Shown here one piece after another: positions 49,579 to 58,880 of a stretch of 64,000 nt of DNA. The notes beneath the pieces are model-generated. The model was given only the letters and a program-made list of their open reading frames with translations. It ran no database searches and was not told where the DNA came from. The stretch spans positions 19,813 through 83,812 of the forward strand of contig JAAWSG010000004.1 in assembly GCA_022801435.1 (NCBI GenBank), written 5' to 3'. Both the position numbers and the translations under genes were made by a program. Every line of letters starts with the position of its first letter. Positions within the stretch are counted from its first letter, which is position 1. The DNA is from Lawsonibacter sp. (lineage in GTDB: Bacteria > Bacillota > Clostridia > Oscillospirales > Oscillospiraceae).

Positions 49579-52500
49579 TCATTGGATGCCCTCCCCTTTA
49601 AATTCGATCTCGGGCAGGGTCTCAAGCTCGGGGAAGCTGATCCACAGGGTGGTGCTGGTCAGACGGGAGGTCCCGGTGTGCTCCATCCCATCGAAGCGGC
49701 GGCACAGGGCCCGAATCTCCATCGGCCCTCCGGTAATGCCGGCCTCCTCATTCAGCTTCTCCTCCGCCTCCATGTCGGGGACGAAGATCCAGAAGCCGTC
49801 GCTGGTGTCGCTGACCTTACCATCGGCGGGGATCTCGGCGAAGAGGAGGGTGTAACCGTTCATGGCCCGCTCCACAAATTGATTTTCCGCGTCCTCAGCG
49901 GCCTCTCCGGCGGTGCTGTAGCGGGCCTCCAGCTCGATGGTGCAGTAGGCCGGGTCTCCCCGGTAGGTCCCCAGCACCACCAGCGTACCGGCGGGAATGA
50001 CCTCCACGTCGCTCCGGGCGCTGTACACCAGGTCGGATTGGAGGCTGACCAGCTGGAGCCCGCCTGTGAGCTGGCCCGCTGTGGCGTCGGGATAGAAGTC
50101 CACCCGGTCGCCGGGGTAGTCCAGCAGGGTGATGCTGGCATCCGCCGGAACGCCGGTAATCTGCATAACCTTCGCGTCATAGGTCCAGATGCGGGTGTCG
50201 TCCTCCGGGGCCCCGGGCTTGGTGAAGTAGTCCACCACCTCGCTGCCCGACAGGGTCCCCGACTTGGCGGTGGTCCACTGGGAATCGGACTCGTCCGCCT
50301 TGACCGCCACGGTATACTCTCCCGACAGGTTCGTTCCGGTGATCTTCACCCCCGTGACCGGCACGGTCCGGGTCAGGGTGACCAGGTATGTGCCGTCCGC
50401 CTGGGGCTCCACGGTATACAGCCCGGCGTCAATGGAGGCGTCCCAGGCCACCCGGACCTCGTCGGTCCGCGCCTCGGCGTACAGGTTGCCCAGCCTATCC
50501 ACCGGGACCACGGAGTAGGTATAGGTCAGGTTGTTGGCGGGCCCCAGGTCATCCACATAGGACGGCTCGGTGGTGAAGGCGATGGGGGTCTCGCCGCGGC
50601 GGATCTCATAGCCCAGGAGGGTGTTGTCCCCGCCGGTGATGGTCAGGGTGACCTTGTTCTCGTTCACGCTGGCGGAGGCGCTGACCCTTCCGGCAAAGGC
50701 CGCGCCGTTCTCCAGCCGGTAGGCGTAGGAGCTGTCGTTGAGATACCACAGGGCGCGGGTCTCTTGGGTCAGCTTACCCATCTCCGCCCTGGCGGCCTCC
50801 CCCAGGGTCAGGCCCCAGCGGGTAAAGAAGCCGGACAGGTCCTTCCCCGCCGTCTTGGAGGCGATGAGGGCCACCCGCTCATCGTAGGTGTAGGAGCCGT
50901 ACTCCCCTGCCTTCCAGGCGGTGAAGAAGCGGTTGAAAAAGTCCAGGGGTTTGTCTCCATTGTCATAGGCCAGGTGGAGCTGCCAGTACATCCCCAGCTG
51001 GACGAAGACGTTCCCGGCGGACCCGGGCCGTCCCGCAGAGGTCTTGTCAAAGATTTTTGTCCAGATGCCGCTGTTGGTCAGGCGGGTGGGCCGCATCATG
51101 GAGCTGCCGTCCCACGCCTGTATGGCCAGGGAGTAGATGTTGTTGGTGGTCTCGGCCTTGCCCAGCTTATCCATGTTGTGGCCAATCTCGTGGGCGATGC
51201 CCCAGCCGAACAGGCCGTTGGCGTTCCCCGCTCCGGTGGCGGAGACCGGCCTGCCGCACACCATGCCCGAGGTGGAGCCGTAGCCGATGCCCACATGGTT
51301 CCCGGCGGCGTACATAAAGGCTCCGGCGAACATGCGCATATACCGGATATTCTGGCGGGTGGTCATGGGATAGCGGTCGCTGTCCGTCCGGGCGCCGCCG
51401 GCAGGGATGATGCCCTGGACCTGGTTGGCCACATAGAGCACGTCCTCCCAGGCCAGCACGTTCTGGTACATGGCCTCCGCCATCTCGTCAGGGGTGCGGT
51501 TCACGCCCTTCAGCCCGGCCAGCGCCTGGTTGGCGGGGATGGAGAGGAGCACGCTGGGGGTGGAGATCTCGGTGGTGTTGCGGATATCCAGGGCCAGGTC
51601 CTTGGAGTTCAGAGCACCCACATAGGACTCCAGCTGGGACACATAGCCGGAAATGGCCTCTCTGCGGGCAGTCTCCTCCATATCGTACCAGCCGGACAGC
51701 TCCAGCACGGGGATGGCAAAGGTATCGCTGTCCCCCCGGACCTGGAGCTTAATCTGCTCCGGGCTGCTCCCGGCGTAGGTCAGATAGAGGGGGCCGCCCC
51801 GCTCATCGGTCAGGGAACCGATCTTGGGCACTGGGATGTAGTTGCGCCCGTTGACCAGCTGCATCGGGGAACCGCTCCAGATGCCCGACTCCCCGTAGAA
51901 CTGGGTGGGGGTGACATAGACCGGCGCGTCACTGGGCAGCTGGGCGTACACCGCCACCGTGGCTCCCGCCCGGGCGGACACCCCCAGGGGCTGGAGGGCG
52001 CTGGCGCTCTGGCCGTACTGTTTGTCCTGTCCGCCGCTGCGGCTCTGGAAGTCGGACTTGACCACCCCCAGGGCGTCAGTCTTCCCCTCCAGCAGCGCCT
52101 GGGCCAGGGTCAGCTCTCCCTGGAGGAGGTCCAGGTCCAGATAGAAGTCCGACTTGCTCTCCAGGCGGGCGGACAGCTCCGCGATCCGCTCCGAGGTCAC
52201 GCCGCTGGCCAGAGCGGTAAAGGTCCCGTCCGAGAAGAGGGCGGCGATGTCATCCGCCAGGCCGTCGCTGCGGTAGAAGGCCATATCCGCGATATTCACC
52301 GCGGGGGCCCCCTCCCACTGGGCGAGGCTGACCGACAGGCTCTTGACCCCCTTCACCATGGGGAAGGTCAGGACCAGGTAGTTTTTCTCGGTCATGGCAG
52401 GGGCGCCGTAGGTCCCGGAGGAGAGCACATTGCCCGCCTCATCCCGGGCGGTGACCGAGTAGCGCGCCATCATATTTTTGTAGTTTCCGCTGAGATAAGG

Positions 52501-54393
52501 GACCCAGATGACGTAGTTCATATCCTGGGGCTCGGTAAAGGTGTAGGTAAACTCCATGCTCTCCCAGAAGGCCCGGGCGATCCAGTAGGTGGCCGCGTCG
52601 TTGTCGATCACGTCCGCCGTGGTGAAGTTGGGGCACAGCTTCCGGTCCACGTTATTGGGGTTGGTCATCACCACCGACTCCACGATGCTGTTGTCCAGCC
52701 GTCCGTCCGCGGGCAGCTCGGGCATGACCAGCGCCTCCTTCTTGGGGGTTCCGGAGGCGGTGGAGGAGTAGGGGCCGGTCCCCTTGCCGTTGCCCGCCTT
52801 CACCGCCACCTGGTAGGTCACGTCGTTGGTCAGGCCGGTGATGACGGCGGAGGTCTCGGTCAGATTGCCGCCGAACTGGGTGAACTCGCTCTCCCCCGAC
52901 ACCCGGTAGAACACCTGGTAGAAGGAGGCGTCCTTGGTCTTCCCCCAGCTCAGCCGCAGAGCCTGGTCCGCCGGGGTCACGGCGATGTTGGAGGGGGCTC
53001 CGGGGACGCTGCCCGGCTCAGGAATGGCGGAGGCCGGGGTGGAGGGAGAACTCCTCCAGTCTCCGTTCACCGCGGTGACCTGGAAGAAGTAGGTCTTGAA
53101 ATTATCCAGGCCGGTAATGACTGTACTGGTGCTGTTGGCCGGGGAGGTTTTCTCCTCCTCGGGCTTCTCCGACATCCAGTACTTCACCTCATAGCCGGTG
53201 ATATTGGACACGCCGGTCCACTCCAGGGCCACGCTGCTCTCCCCGGGCTGGGCGGAGAGGATCTGAGGCTGGTTGTTCTTGGGACTGTCAGGCACGATCT
53301 CCTTCAAGAACTCCACCTTGCGCACCACGGCGTAGTCCGTGCCGCCGGCGGTGGCGGTGACTGTAATGGTGACCTTCTTGACCGGCACCTTTTTGCCCAG
53401 GTCGATGGTGACCACCCGCTGGCCCGCCGCCCGGCTGATGGCGTGGACCCCCTCGGGCGGGGTGATGTCAAAGGGCACGGTCTGTGTTGTGCCGTCCGCC
53501 AGCTCCACCAGCGCCTGGCCCTTCTGAATTGCGCCGTCGCTGTCGGGACAGAGGAGCTGAATGACGCTGGTCTCCACCGGGCTGCTGGGCTGGATGGGGA
53601 TGACCAGCTCTCCCCCCGCTTTGGGGGCCAGGGTGACCTCCCCCTCGTCCCGGAAGAGGGCGGCGGGGTCTCCGGTCACATCCAAGCCGGAGTCGTCCAG
53701 CTGGGCGGAGAAGATGGCGGCGGTCTCCAGCACCTGGGCCCCGCCCACGTTCTCCAGATTGTATTTGATGTAGGACAGGTCGGTGACATCCAGCCTGCCG
53801 TCCCCGTTGAGGTCATATCCGGCGGCGGACTGGCCCAGCTTCCCGTTCATGGCCTCCAGGTCCTGGCTGTCCACCGCACCGTCCCCGGTGACATCTCCCA
53901 GGGAGAAGGTCCCGTCCCCCGTGCCTACGATCAGGTGCTTGGAGTACTTATCCAGGGTGACGGAGGCCGTGAACGGCTTGTATCCCGTCCCGGTGAGCTC
54001 CACCTGGTACTTCGCCCCGCCGGCGGGCAGGCCGGTGAGCTCCGTCTGGTAGTAGCCCAGGCGCTCCTCGGTGGTCAGCGCCTCGCCGTCCACATTTTTG
54101 ATCTCCGTAAAGATGCCGGCGGACAGGCCGTTTTGGCTGGCCGTGCCCTCGGGCAGGGAGATTACAGTCTCCTTCCCGCCGCCCGACACCTTCAGCCGGA
54201 TGTCCCGGCCGGCGGCGCTGTCCGCGGTCTGGGGCAGGTCGAAGCGCAGGGTGAGGCCCAGGGATCCGGTCAGGCCCCCGCTCCCCTGGCCGGAGTCCGG
54301 CGCCGCCAGGGCAGGCGTGAGCCCCGACACGCACAGGGAGCACGCCAGCAGCAGGCTGAGCGCCTTGGAAAAAGGTCGCTTTGACGATTTCAT
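49579..54393 (-). CDS. Secreted M60-like metallopeptidase with dockerin-like, FN3 and F5/8-type modules
   Basis: The 1604-aa protein has a signal peptide (SKALSLLLACSLCVSGLTPALA). Two calcium loops of a dockerin type I-like module lie at about residues 163-211 (DVTGDGAVDSQDL and DLNGDGRLDVTDLSYIKYNL). Two FN3 domains (about 370-550) and an F5/8-like carbohydrate-binding module (about 570-700) follow. The M60 peptidase domain has its zinc motif HEIGH in GIAHEIGHNMD at about 1068-1072, and C-terminal Ig-like or calcium-rich beta domains. M60 enzymes (PF13402) cleave mucin-type glycoproteins, so a role at host mucus is likely. The ATG at 54393 has AAAGGA 8 nt upstream. It is the first gene of an operon with the SLH protein. 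Confidence 0.9.
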   Translation of the reverse strand: MKSSKRPFSKALSLLLACSLCVSGLTPALAAPDSGQGSGGLTGSLGLTLRFDLPQTADSAAGRDIRLKVSGGGKETVISLPEGTASQNGLSAGIFTEIKNVDGEALTTEERLGYYQTELTGLPAGGAKYQVELTGTGYKPFTASVTLDKYSKHLIVGTGDGTFSLGDVTGDGAVDSQDLEAMNGKLGQSAAGYDLNGDGRLDVTDLSYIKYNLENVGGAQVLETAAIFSAQLDDSGLDVTGDPAALFRDEGEVTLAPKAGGELVIPIQPSSPVETSVIQLLCPDSDGAIQKGQALVELADGTTQTVPFDITPPEGVHAISRAAGQRVVTIDLGKKVPVKKVTITVTATAGGTDYAVVRKVEFLKEIVPDSPKNNQPQILSAQPGESSVALEWTGVSNITGYEVKYWMSEKPEEEKTSPANSTSTVITGLDNFKTYFFQVTAVNGDWRSSPSTPASAIPEPGSVPGAPSNIAVTPADQALRLSWGKTKDASFYQVFYRVSGESEFTQFGGNLTETSAVITGLTNDVTYQVAVKAGNGKGTGPYSSTASGTPKKEALVMPELPADGRLDNSIVESVVMTNPNNVDRKLCPNFTTADVIDNDAATYWIARAFWESMEFTYTFTEPQDMNYVIWVPYLSGNYKNMMARYSVTARDEAGNVLSSGTYGAPAMTEKNYLVLTFPMVKGVKSLSVSLAQWEGAPAVNIADMAFYRSDGLADDIAALFSDGTFTALASGVTSERIAELSARLESKSDFYLDLDLLQGELTLAQALLEGKTDALGVVKSDFQSRSGGQDKQYGQSASALQPLGVSARAGATVAVYAQLPSDAPVYVTPTQFYGESGIWSGSPMQLVNGRNYIPVPKIGSLTDERGGPLYLTYAGSSPEQIKLQVRGDSDTFAIPVLELSGWYDMEETARREAISGYVSQLESYVGALNSKDLALDIRNTTEISTPSVLLSIPANQALAGLKGVNRTPDEMAEAMYQNVLAWEDVLYVANQVQGIIPAGGARTDSDRYPMTTRQNIRYMRMFAGAFMYAAGNHVGIGYGSTSGMVCGRPVSATGAGNANGLFGWGIAHEIGHNMDKLGKAETTNNIYSLAIQAWDGSSMMRPTRLTNSGIWTKIFDKTSAGRPGSAGNVFVQLGMYWQLHLAYDNGDKPLDFFNRFFTAWKAGEYGSYTYDERVALIASKTAGKDLSGFFTRWGLTLGEAARAEMGKLTQETRALWYLNDSSYAYRLENGAAFAGRVSASASVNENKVTLTITGGDNTLLGYEIRRGETPIAFTTEPSYVDDLGPANNLTYTYSVVPVDRLGNLYAEARTDEVRVAWDASIDAGLYTVEPQADGTYLVTLTRTVPVTGVKITGTNLSGEYTVAVKADESDSQWTTAKSGTLSGSEVVDYFTKPGAPEDDTRIWTYDAKVMQITGVPADASITLLDYPGDRVDFYPDATAGQLTGGLQLVSLQSDLVYSARSDVEVIPAGTLVVLGTYRGDPAYCTIELEARYSTAGEAAEDAENQFVERAMNGYTLLFAEIPADGKVSDTSDGFWIFVPDMEAEEKLNEEAGITGGPMEIRALCRRFDGMEHTGTSRLTSTTLWISFPELETLPEIEFKGEGIQ

Positions 54394-54456
54394 ACTTTCC
54401 GTCCTTTCTTCTGTCCCACATGACAAAATCTCTGAGTATGCAAGCTGTGGGAATCC

Positions 54457-54485
54457 ATTTTAATACATTTGGGCCGGGATGTCAA
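54457..54485 (-). promoter_or_regulatory. Promoter of the M60-SLH operon
   Basis: On the minus strand TTGACA (54480-54485) and TAAAAT (54457-54462) are separated by 17 bp, 60 nt ahead of the start codon. Confidence 0.8.
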
Positions 54486-54629
54486 TATACGGATCGTCCA
54501 GCCTTCCCATCCGGTTATTTTACGAAAGGGGCTTGTACAGGGCCCCTATCTGTGATAAAGTTAGAGCAGAAACCCGTTTTCCCCGGAGGCAGTCCGCCGG
54601 GGGAGCGCAAAAAAGGAGGTGCTGCGGTT

Positions 54630-56147
54630 ATGGTCTGTTCCGTTCCGTCCATGGGGCTGCACGGGGTGTCCGGCTATCTGGTGGCCGCCGAGTGCGACCT
54701 GTCCGGCGGCCTGCCCGCCTTCACCGTGGTGGGCCTGCCCGACGCGGCGGTGACTGAGGCCCGGGAGCGGGTCCGCTCCGCCATTAAAAACTGCGGCTTT
54801 ACCTTCCCGGTCAGCCGCATCACCGTCAACCTGGCCCCCGCCCATCTGAAAAAGGTGGGGACCCTGTACGACCTGCCCATCCTGGTGGGCATCCTGGCCG
54901 CCGGAGGCCAGCTGCGCCTGCCCAGGGCGCGGTGCGGCTTTCTGGGGGAGCTGTCCCTGTCCGGCCAGCTGCGGCCCTGCGCGGGGATGCTGCCCATGGC
55001 CCTGGCCGCCAAGCGGGAGGGTCTGGAGGCTCTCTTTGTCCCCCAGGACAACGCCGCCGAGGCCACCCTGGCGGAGGGTCCGGCGGTCTACCCCGTCCGG
55101 GATGTGGCCCAGCTGGTGCGCCACCTCACCGGGGAGGAGCTCATCTCCCCCGCCCCGCCCTGGAGGCCCGGGGAGACCGCCTGTCTGGGACCCGACTTCT
55201 CCGAGGTCAAGGGCCAGGAGCAGGTGAAGCGGGCCCTGGAGATCGCCGCCGCCGGGGGGCACAGCGTCCTTATGTCCGGCCCGCCGGGGACAGGCAAGTC
55301 CATGCTGGCCCGCCGCCTGCCCGGAATCCTCCCAAATATGACCCGGCAGGAGGCCCTGGAGTGTACCGAGATCCACTCCATCATGGGCCTGACCAGCCCG
55401 GAGCACCCCCTCATCGCCCTGCGGCCCTTCCGCGCCCCCCACCACACCGTCTCCTCCACCGGCATGTCGGGGGGAGGCTCCAACCCCAGGCCGGGGGAAA
55501 TCTCCCTGGCCCACAACGGAGTGCTTTTTTTGGACGAGCTGCCCGAGTTCCCCAAGGAGGTGCTGGAGGTCCTCCGCCAGCCCCTGGAGGACGGCCTGGT
55601 CCACATCTCCCGGGCGGCGGGCTCGGTGACCTACCCCGCCCGGTTCATGCTCATCTGCGCCATGAACCCCTGCCGGTGCGGCTGGTACGGACACCCCTCC
55701 GGACGCTGCCGGTGTACCGAGGCGGAGGTGAAGAAGTACCTCTCCCGGCTGTCCGGCCCCCTGCTGGACCGGCTGGACCTGTTTGTGGAGGTGGCCCCCC
55801 TGGAGTTTGACGAGCTCTCCCAGCGGGAGGAGGCGGAGTCCTCCCAGCAGGTGAAGGCGCGGGTGGACCGGGCCCGGACCCTCCAGACCCGTCGCCAGGG
55901 GGAGACCGGTGTCCCCTGCAACGCCCGGCTGGGCCGGCGGGCTCTGGACCGGTTCTGCGCCCTGGACGGACAGAGCCAGCTGCTGATGAAGGGGGCCTTC
56001 GACCGTATGGGCCTCACCGCTCGGAGCTACGACCGCATTTTACGGGTGGCCCGCACCATCGCGGACCTGGACGGGAGCGGGACGGTCCAGGCGGCCCACC
56101 TGGCCGAGGCCCTCCAATACCGGCCCCCGGAGTACCTGAGACGGTAG
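54630..56147 (+). CDS. comM: YifB/ComM family Mg-chelatase-like AAA+ ATPase
   Basis: The 505-aa protein has the N-terminal ChlI-like domain (GLHGVSGYLVAAECDLSGGLPAFTVVGLPDAAVTEARERVRSAI, ITVNLAPAHLKK), the AAA+ core with Walker A SGPPGTGKSM, FRAPHHTVSS, Walker B GVLFLDELPEF and a zinc-type Cys cluster AMNPCRCGWYGHPSGRCRC. A C-terminal lid follows (ARSYDRILRVARTIADLDG). ComM homologues are branch-migration helicases aiding recombination of imported DNA. The ATG at 54630 follows AAAGGAGGT. Confidence 0.93.
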   Translation: MVCSVPSMGLHGVSGYLVAAECDLSGGLPAFTVVGLPDAAVTEARERVRSAIKNCGFTFPVSRITVNLAPAHLKKVGTLYDLPILVGILAAGGQLRLPRARCGFLGELSLSGQLRPCAGMLPMALAAKREGLEALFVPQDNAAEATLAEGPAVYPVRDVAQLVRHLTGEELISPAPPWRPGETACLGPDFSEVKGQEQVKRALEIAAAGGHSVLMSGPPGTGKSMLARRLPGILPNMTRQEALECTEIHSIMGLTSPEHPLIALRPFRAPHHTVSSTGMSGGGSNPRPGEISLAHNGVLFLDELPEFPKEVLEVLRQPLEDGLVHISRAAGSVTYPARFMLICAMNPCRCGWYGHPSGRCRCTEAEVKKYLSRLSGPLLDRLDLFVEVAPLEFDELSQREEAESSQQVKARVDRARTLQTRRQGETGVPCNARLGRRALDRFCALDGQSQLLMKGAFDRMGLTARSYDRILRVARTIADLDGSGTVQAAHLAEALQYRPPEYLRR

Positions 56148-56183
56148 CGGTTCAGAGACATCCCCCTCCCGGGGCCCGTGCAG

Positions 56184-56203
56184 GGACACGGCGTGCCGTG
56201 TCC
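56184..56203. repeat. Dispersed GGACACG-type palindrome, copy 4
   Basis: GGACACGGC-GT-GCCGTGTCC, a perfect 9-bp stem in the comM-purD gap, preceded by the same GTGCAG flank as copy 3. Same family as 31546, 40958 and 43674. Confidence 0.65.
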
Positions 56204-56287
56204 GCCATATCCGCGCCGCGTCCCCAAAGACAAGAACGGACGGAACCATGCAGTCAACATCAGAGGATATAGAAAAGGAGTGTCAAC

Positions 56288-57547
56288 ATGAAGGTTTTAG
56301 TGGTAGGCGGCGGGGGCCGCGAGCACGCGATCTGCTGGAAGCTGGCCCAGAGCCCCAAGGTGACCCAGCTGTACTGCGCCCCGGGGAACGCCGGCATCGC
56401 CCAGCTGGCCCGGTGCGTCCCCATCCCGGCCACCGATGTGTCCGGCATGGTGGCGTGGGCAAAGGAGAACGCCATGGACTATGTTATGGTGGCCCCTGAC
56501 GACCCCCTGGCCCTGGGGATGGTGGACGCCCTGGCGGAGGCCGGCATCCCCGCCTTCGGGCCCCGAAAAAACGCCGCCGTCATTGAGGCAAGCAAGGCCT
56601 TCTCCAAGGAGCTGATGAAAAAGTACCGCATCCCCACCGCCCGGCACGAAACCTTTACCGACCTGGACGCCGCCCTGGCCTATGCAGCGGAGCAGGGCGC
56701 CCCCATCGTGGTCAAGGCGGACGGCCTGGCCCTGGGCAAGGGGGTGGTGGTGGCCCAGACCGTGGAGGAGGCCAAGACCGCCATCCGGGAGATGATGGCG
56801 GACAGGAAATTTGGGGACAGCGGCTCCACCGTGGTCATTGAGGAGTGCATGACCGGCCCGGAGGTCACCGTGCTGGCCTTCTGCGACGGGGAGCACCTGG
56901 TCCCTATGCCCTCCAGCCAGGACCACAAGCGGGCCTATGACGGGAACCAGGGCCCCAACACCGGAGGAATGGGGGCCTTCTCCCCCTCCCCCAACTACAC
57001 CGAGGGGGTCGCCGCCCAGTGCATGGAGAAGATTTTTCTGCCCACCGTGGCGGCATTGAAGGCGGAGGGCCGGCCCTTCCAGGGGGTCATCTACTTCGGG
57101 CTGATGCTCACGCCGGAGGGGCCCAAGGTGGTGGAGTACAACGCCCGCTTCGGCGACCCGGAGACCCAGGCGGTGCTCTCCCTGCTGGACAGCGACCTGA
57201 TGGACATCTTCCTGGCCTGCACAAACGGGACCCTGGACCAGGCGGACATCCGCTGGAAGCCGGGGGCGGCCTGCTGTCTGGTGCTGGCCTCCGGGGGGTA
57301 TCCCACAAAATACCAGAGCGGCTTCCCCATCTCCGGCCTGGAGGAGGCGGGGGCCCGCGGCATGGTCTTCCACGCGGGCACAAAGCTGGGAGAGGACAAA
57401 AAAGCCGTCCTCACCGCCGGAGGACGGGTCCTGGGGGTCACCTGCCTGGGCGGGAACCTGGAGGAGGCCATCGCCAACGCCTACGCCGCCGCAAAGCCCA
57501 TCTCCTTCCAGGATATGCACTTCCGCACCGACATCGGCCGGGTATAG
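56288..57547 (+). CDS. purD: Phosphoribosylamine--glycine ligase
   Basis: It joins glycine to phosphoribosylamine with ATP, the second step of purine synthesis. The 419-aa ATP-grasp protein begins MKVLVVGGGGREHAICWKL and has APDDPLALGMVDAL, the ATP-grasp loops VVKADGLALGKGVVVA and VIEECMTGPEVTVLAF, the signature FSPSPNYT with NTGGMGAFSP, and VEYNARFGDPETQ. It stands alone here, apart from other pur genes. AAAGGAGTG precedes the ATG. Confidence 0.97.
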   Translation: MKVLVVGGGGREHAICWKLAQSPKVTQLYCAPGNAGIAQLARCVPIPATDVSGMVAWAKENAMDYVMVAPDDPLALGMVDALAEAGIPAFGPRKNAAVIEASKAFSKELMKKYRIPTARHETFTDLDAALAYAAEQGAPIVVKADGLALGKGVVVAQTVEEAKTAIREMMADRKFGDSGSTVVIEECMTGPEVTVLAFCDGEHLVPMPSSQDHKRAYDGNQGPNTGGMGAFSPSPNYTEGVAAQCMEKIFLPTVAALKAEGRPFQGVIYFGLMLTPEGPKVVEYNARFGDPETQAVLSLLDSDLMDIFLACTNGTLDQADIRWKPGAACCLVLASGGYPTKYQSGFPISGLEEAGARGMVFHAGTKLGEDKKAVLTAGGRVLGVTCLGGNLEEAIANAYAAAKPISFQDMHFRTDIGRV

Positions 57548-57583
57548 CGCCCTCCCCCGGCCCGGAAGCCCTGACAAAACAGA

Positions 57584-57616
57584 CACCCCCCTGGCCTGAA
57601 ATGTGCCAGGGGGGTG
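57584..57616. terminator. Terminator-like hairpin between purD and the convergent small gene
   Basis: CACCCCCCTGGC / GCCAGGGGGGTG forms a 12-bp stem with a 9-nt loop. The minus-strand side has GTCTGTTTTGTC, a short T-run; the plus side has none, so it works better for the minus-strand gene. Confidence 0.65.
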
Positions 57617-57620
57617 CTTG

Positions 57621-57806
57621 CTACAGGGTGGCGCTGGGCAGGTTTGCCACAAAGGCCCGGAGCTGGCTGTCCGATTTCATCTCGGGCAGCTGGAGCAGAA
57701 TGGCCTGCTTTTGCTCCGGCGTGCAGCTGTCGTAGAACCGCGCCGCCCGGGGGTCCTGCCGCAGCAGCTCGCCAAAGGCCACCGCGGGCTCCAAATTGAA
57801 GCTCAT
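57621..57806 (-). CDS. Hypothetical 61-aa protein
   Basis: A short helical protein, MSFNLEPAVAFGELLRQDPRAARF then YDSCTPEQKQAIL..., with no membrane segment and no named domain that I recognise. It is supported as a gene by a GAGGTGATGG ribosome site before the ATG and by a terminator-like hairpin after the stop. The pattern of a TPEQ helix followed by a MKSDSQLRAFV helix looks like a small conserved clostridial hypothetical. Confidence 0.75.
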   Translation of the reverse strand: MSFNLEPAVAFGELLRQDPRAARFYDSCTPEQKQAILLQLPEMKSDSQLRAFVANLPSATL

Positions 57807-57866
57807 ACCATCACCTCGTGGCTAGTATGCCGCCGGAGAGGCGCTCTATACGCTCCAGGCGAAAAT

Positions 57867-58805
57867 TTACCGGTTTCCCGCAGCGTACCGGCCGGTATGG
57901 ATGTCCAGCACCGGACGGTCCGGCTTGACCATGGCGTTCTCAAAGCGGCACAGCCACTGGAGCTCCTGGTCCAGCGCGCCGTCCCGCACCCCGTCCACCG
58001 TGTCTCCGTCCTTGATGGGGCGGCGGTTGGCCAGAGTATAGGAGGCGATGTTGTAGGCGTGGTTCACCAGCCAGTTGGGGTCCAGGGAGTGGAAATGGTA
58101 TTGCAGGTCCTCCAGGTAGAGCAGGGTCATGCCCAGGGTGTCCACAAGCTTGTCCTCACTGCCGCTGATGTTGAAGAAGCGGGCGTTGACGATGTAGCGG
58201 ATGTACCGGTCCAGCCCGGAAGTCTCCCCGCTTCGGATGGTCTCCGCCCGGACCAGCTTGCCCGAGTTGAGGGAGTACACCGCCTCACAGGTGGGGAACA
58301 GCTCCAGGAGGGCCTCCAGATAGTCCATGAGGAAATTGGCCCGCTCCAGAGGCTCCATCCCCCCGCCCAGGATGTCGTTGGCGAAGACGCAGTATTTGCA
58401 CTCGGAGAGGATGCGGTCCCGGTCCGCCAGACAGTCCCACATCTGGCCGCGGCGCATTTCGTCAATGGTCTCCGGGTGGAAGGTGCCGCAGGGCATGAAG
58501 GAGACCTGCACCGGCGACTCCCCGTTGCTGAAGTGGGCGGTGTGCTCCACGGCGGCGAAAAGGGACAGCCCCTCCATGGTGGAGGCCAGGTCCTTCTCCG
58601 GCTCCGCCGCCTCCACCCGTCCGATGCGGCGGCCCAGCACCTCCGCGGCCCGCTCCAGGGAGGGCGTCTCGCACCGCTCCTTCATCAGCAGCTGGACCAT
58701 GAACACCCCGCCGGGACGGATGGAGGGGTCCATCTCCTCCAAGGGGGATTTTTGCTTCTTCTCCGGCGGCCGCTCCGGCTCTTTTTTCTTCTTGAACAGT
58801 CCCAT
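57867..58805 (-). CDS. DUF4261-like protein of unknown function
   Basis: The ATG at 58805 follows GGGAGGGACAGGAC, giving 312 aa. A Lys-rich start (GLFKKKKEPERPPEKKQK) precedes a domain that opens FMVQLLMKERCETPSLERAAEVLGRRIG, then HTAHFSNGESPVQVSFMP, an alpha/beta region with SECKYCVFANDILGGGMEPLERANFLMDYLEALLELFPTCEAVY and NISGSEDKLVDTLGMTLLYLEDLQYHFHSLDPNWLVNHAYNIASYTLAN. The order fits DUF4261-type proteins, common in Oscillospiraceae; no biochemical role is known to me. No signal peptide is seen, so it is probably cytoplasmic. Confidence 0.8.
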   Translation of the reverse strand: MGLFKKKKEPERPPEKKQKSPLEEMDPSIRPGGVFMVQLLMKERCETPSLERAAEVLGRRIGRVEAAEPEKDLASTMEGLSLFAAVEHTAHFSNGESPVQVSFMPCGTFHPETIDEMRRGQMWDCLADRDRILSECKYCVFANDILGGGMEPLERANFLMDYLEALLELFPTCEAVYSLNSGKLVRAETIRSGETSGLDRYIRYIVNARFFNISGSEDKLVDTLGMTLLYLEDLQYHFHSLDPNWLVNHAYNIASYTLANRRPIKDGDTVDGVRDGALDQELQWLCRFENAMVKPDRPVLDIHTGRYAAGNR

Positions 58806-58880
58806 GTCCTGTCCCTCCCTGTCATAAGCTGCCGCCATTATAGCACTCCCGCCGGGCGGGTGTCAATTCGGTTTTGCCGG

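Noticed and set aside
49567-54384. A 1605-aa plus-strand frame opposite the M60 gene
   Set aside because: Also a codon-bias shadow; the minus-strand product has a signal peptide, FN3 domains and the zinc motif.
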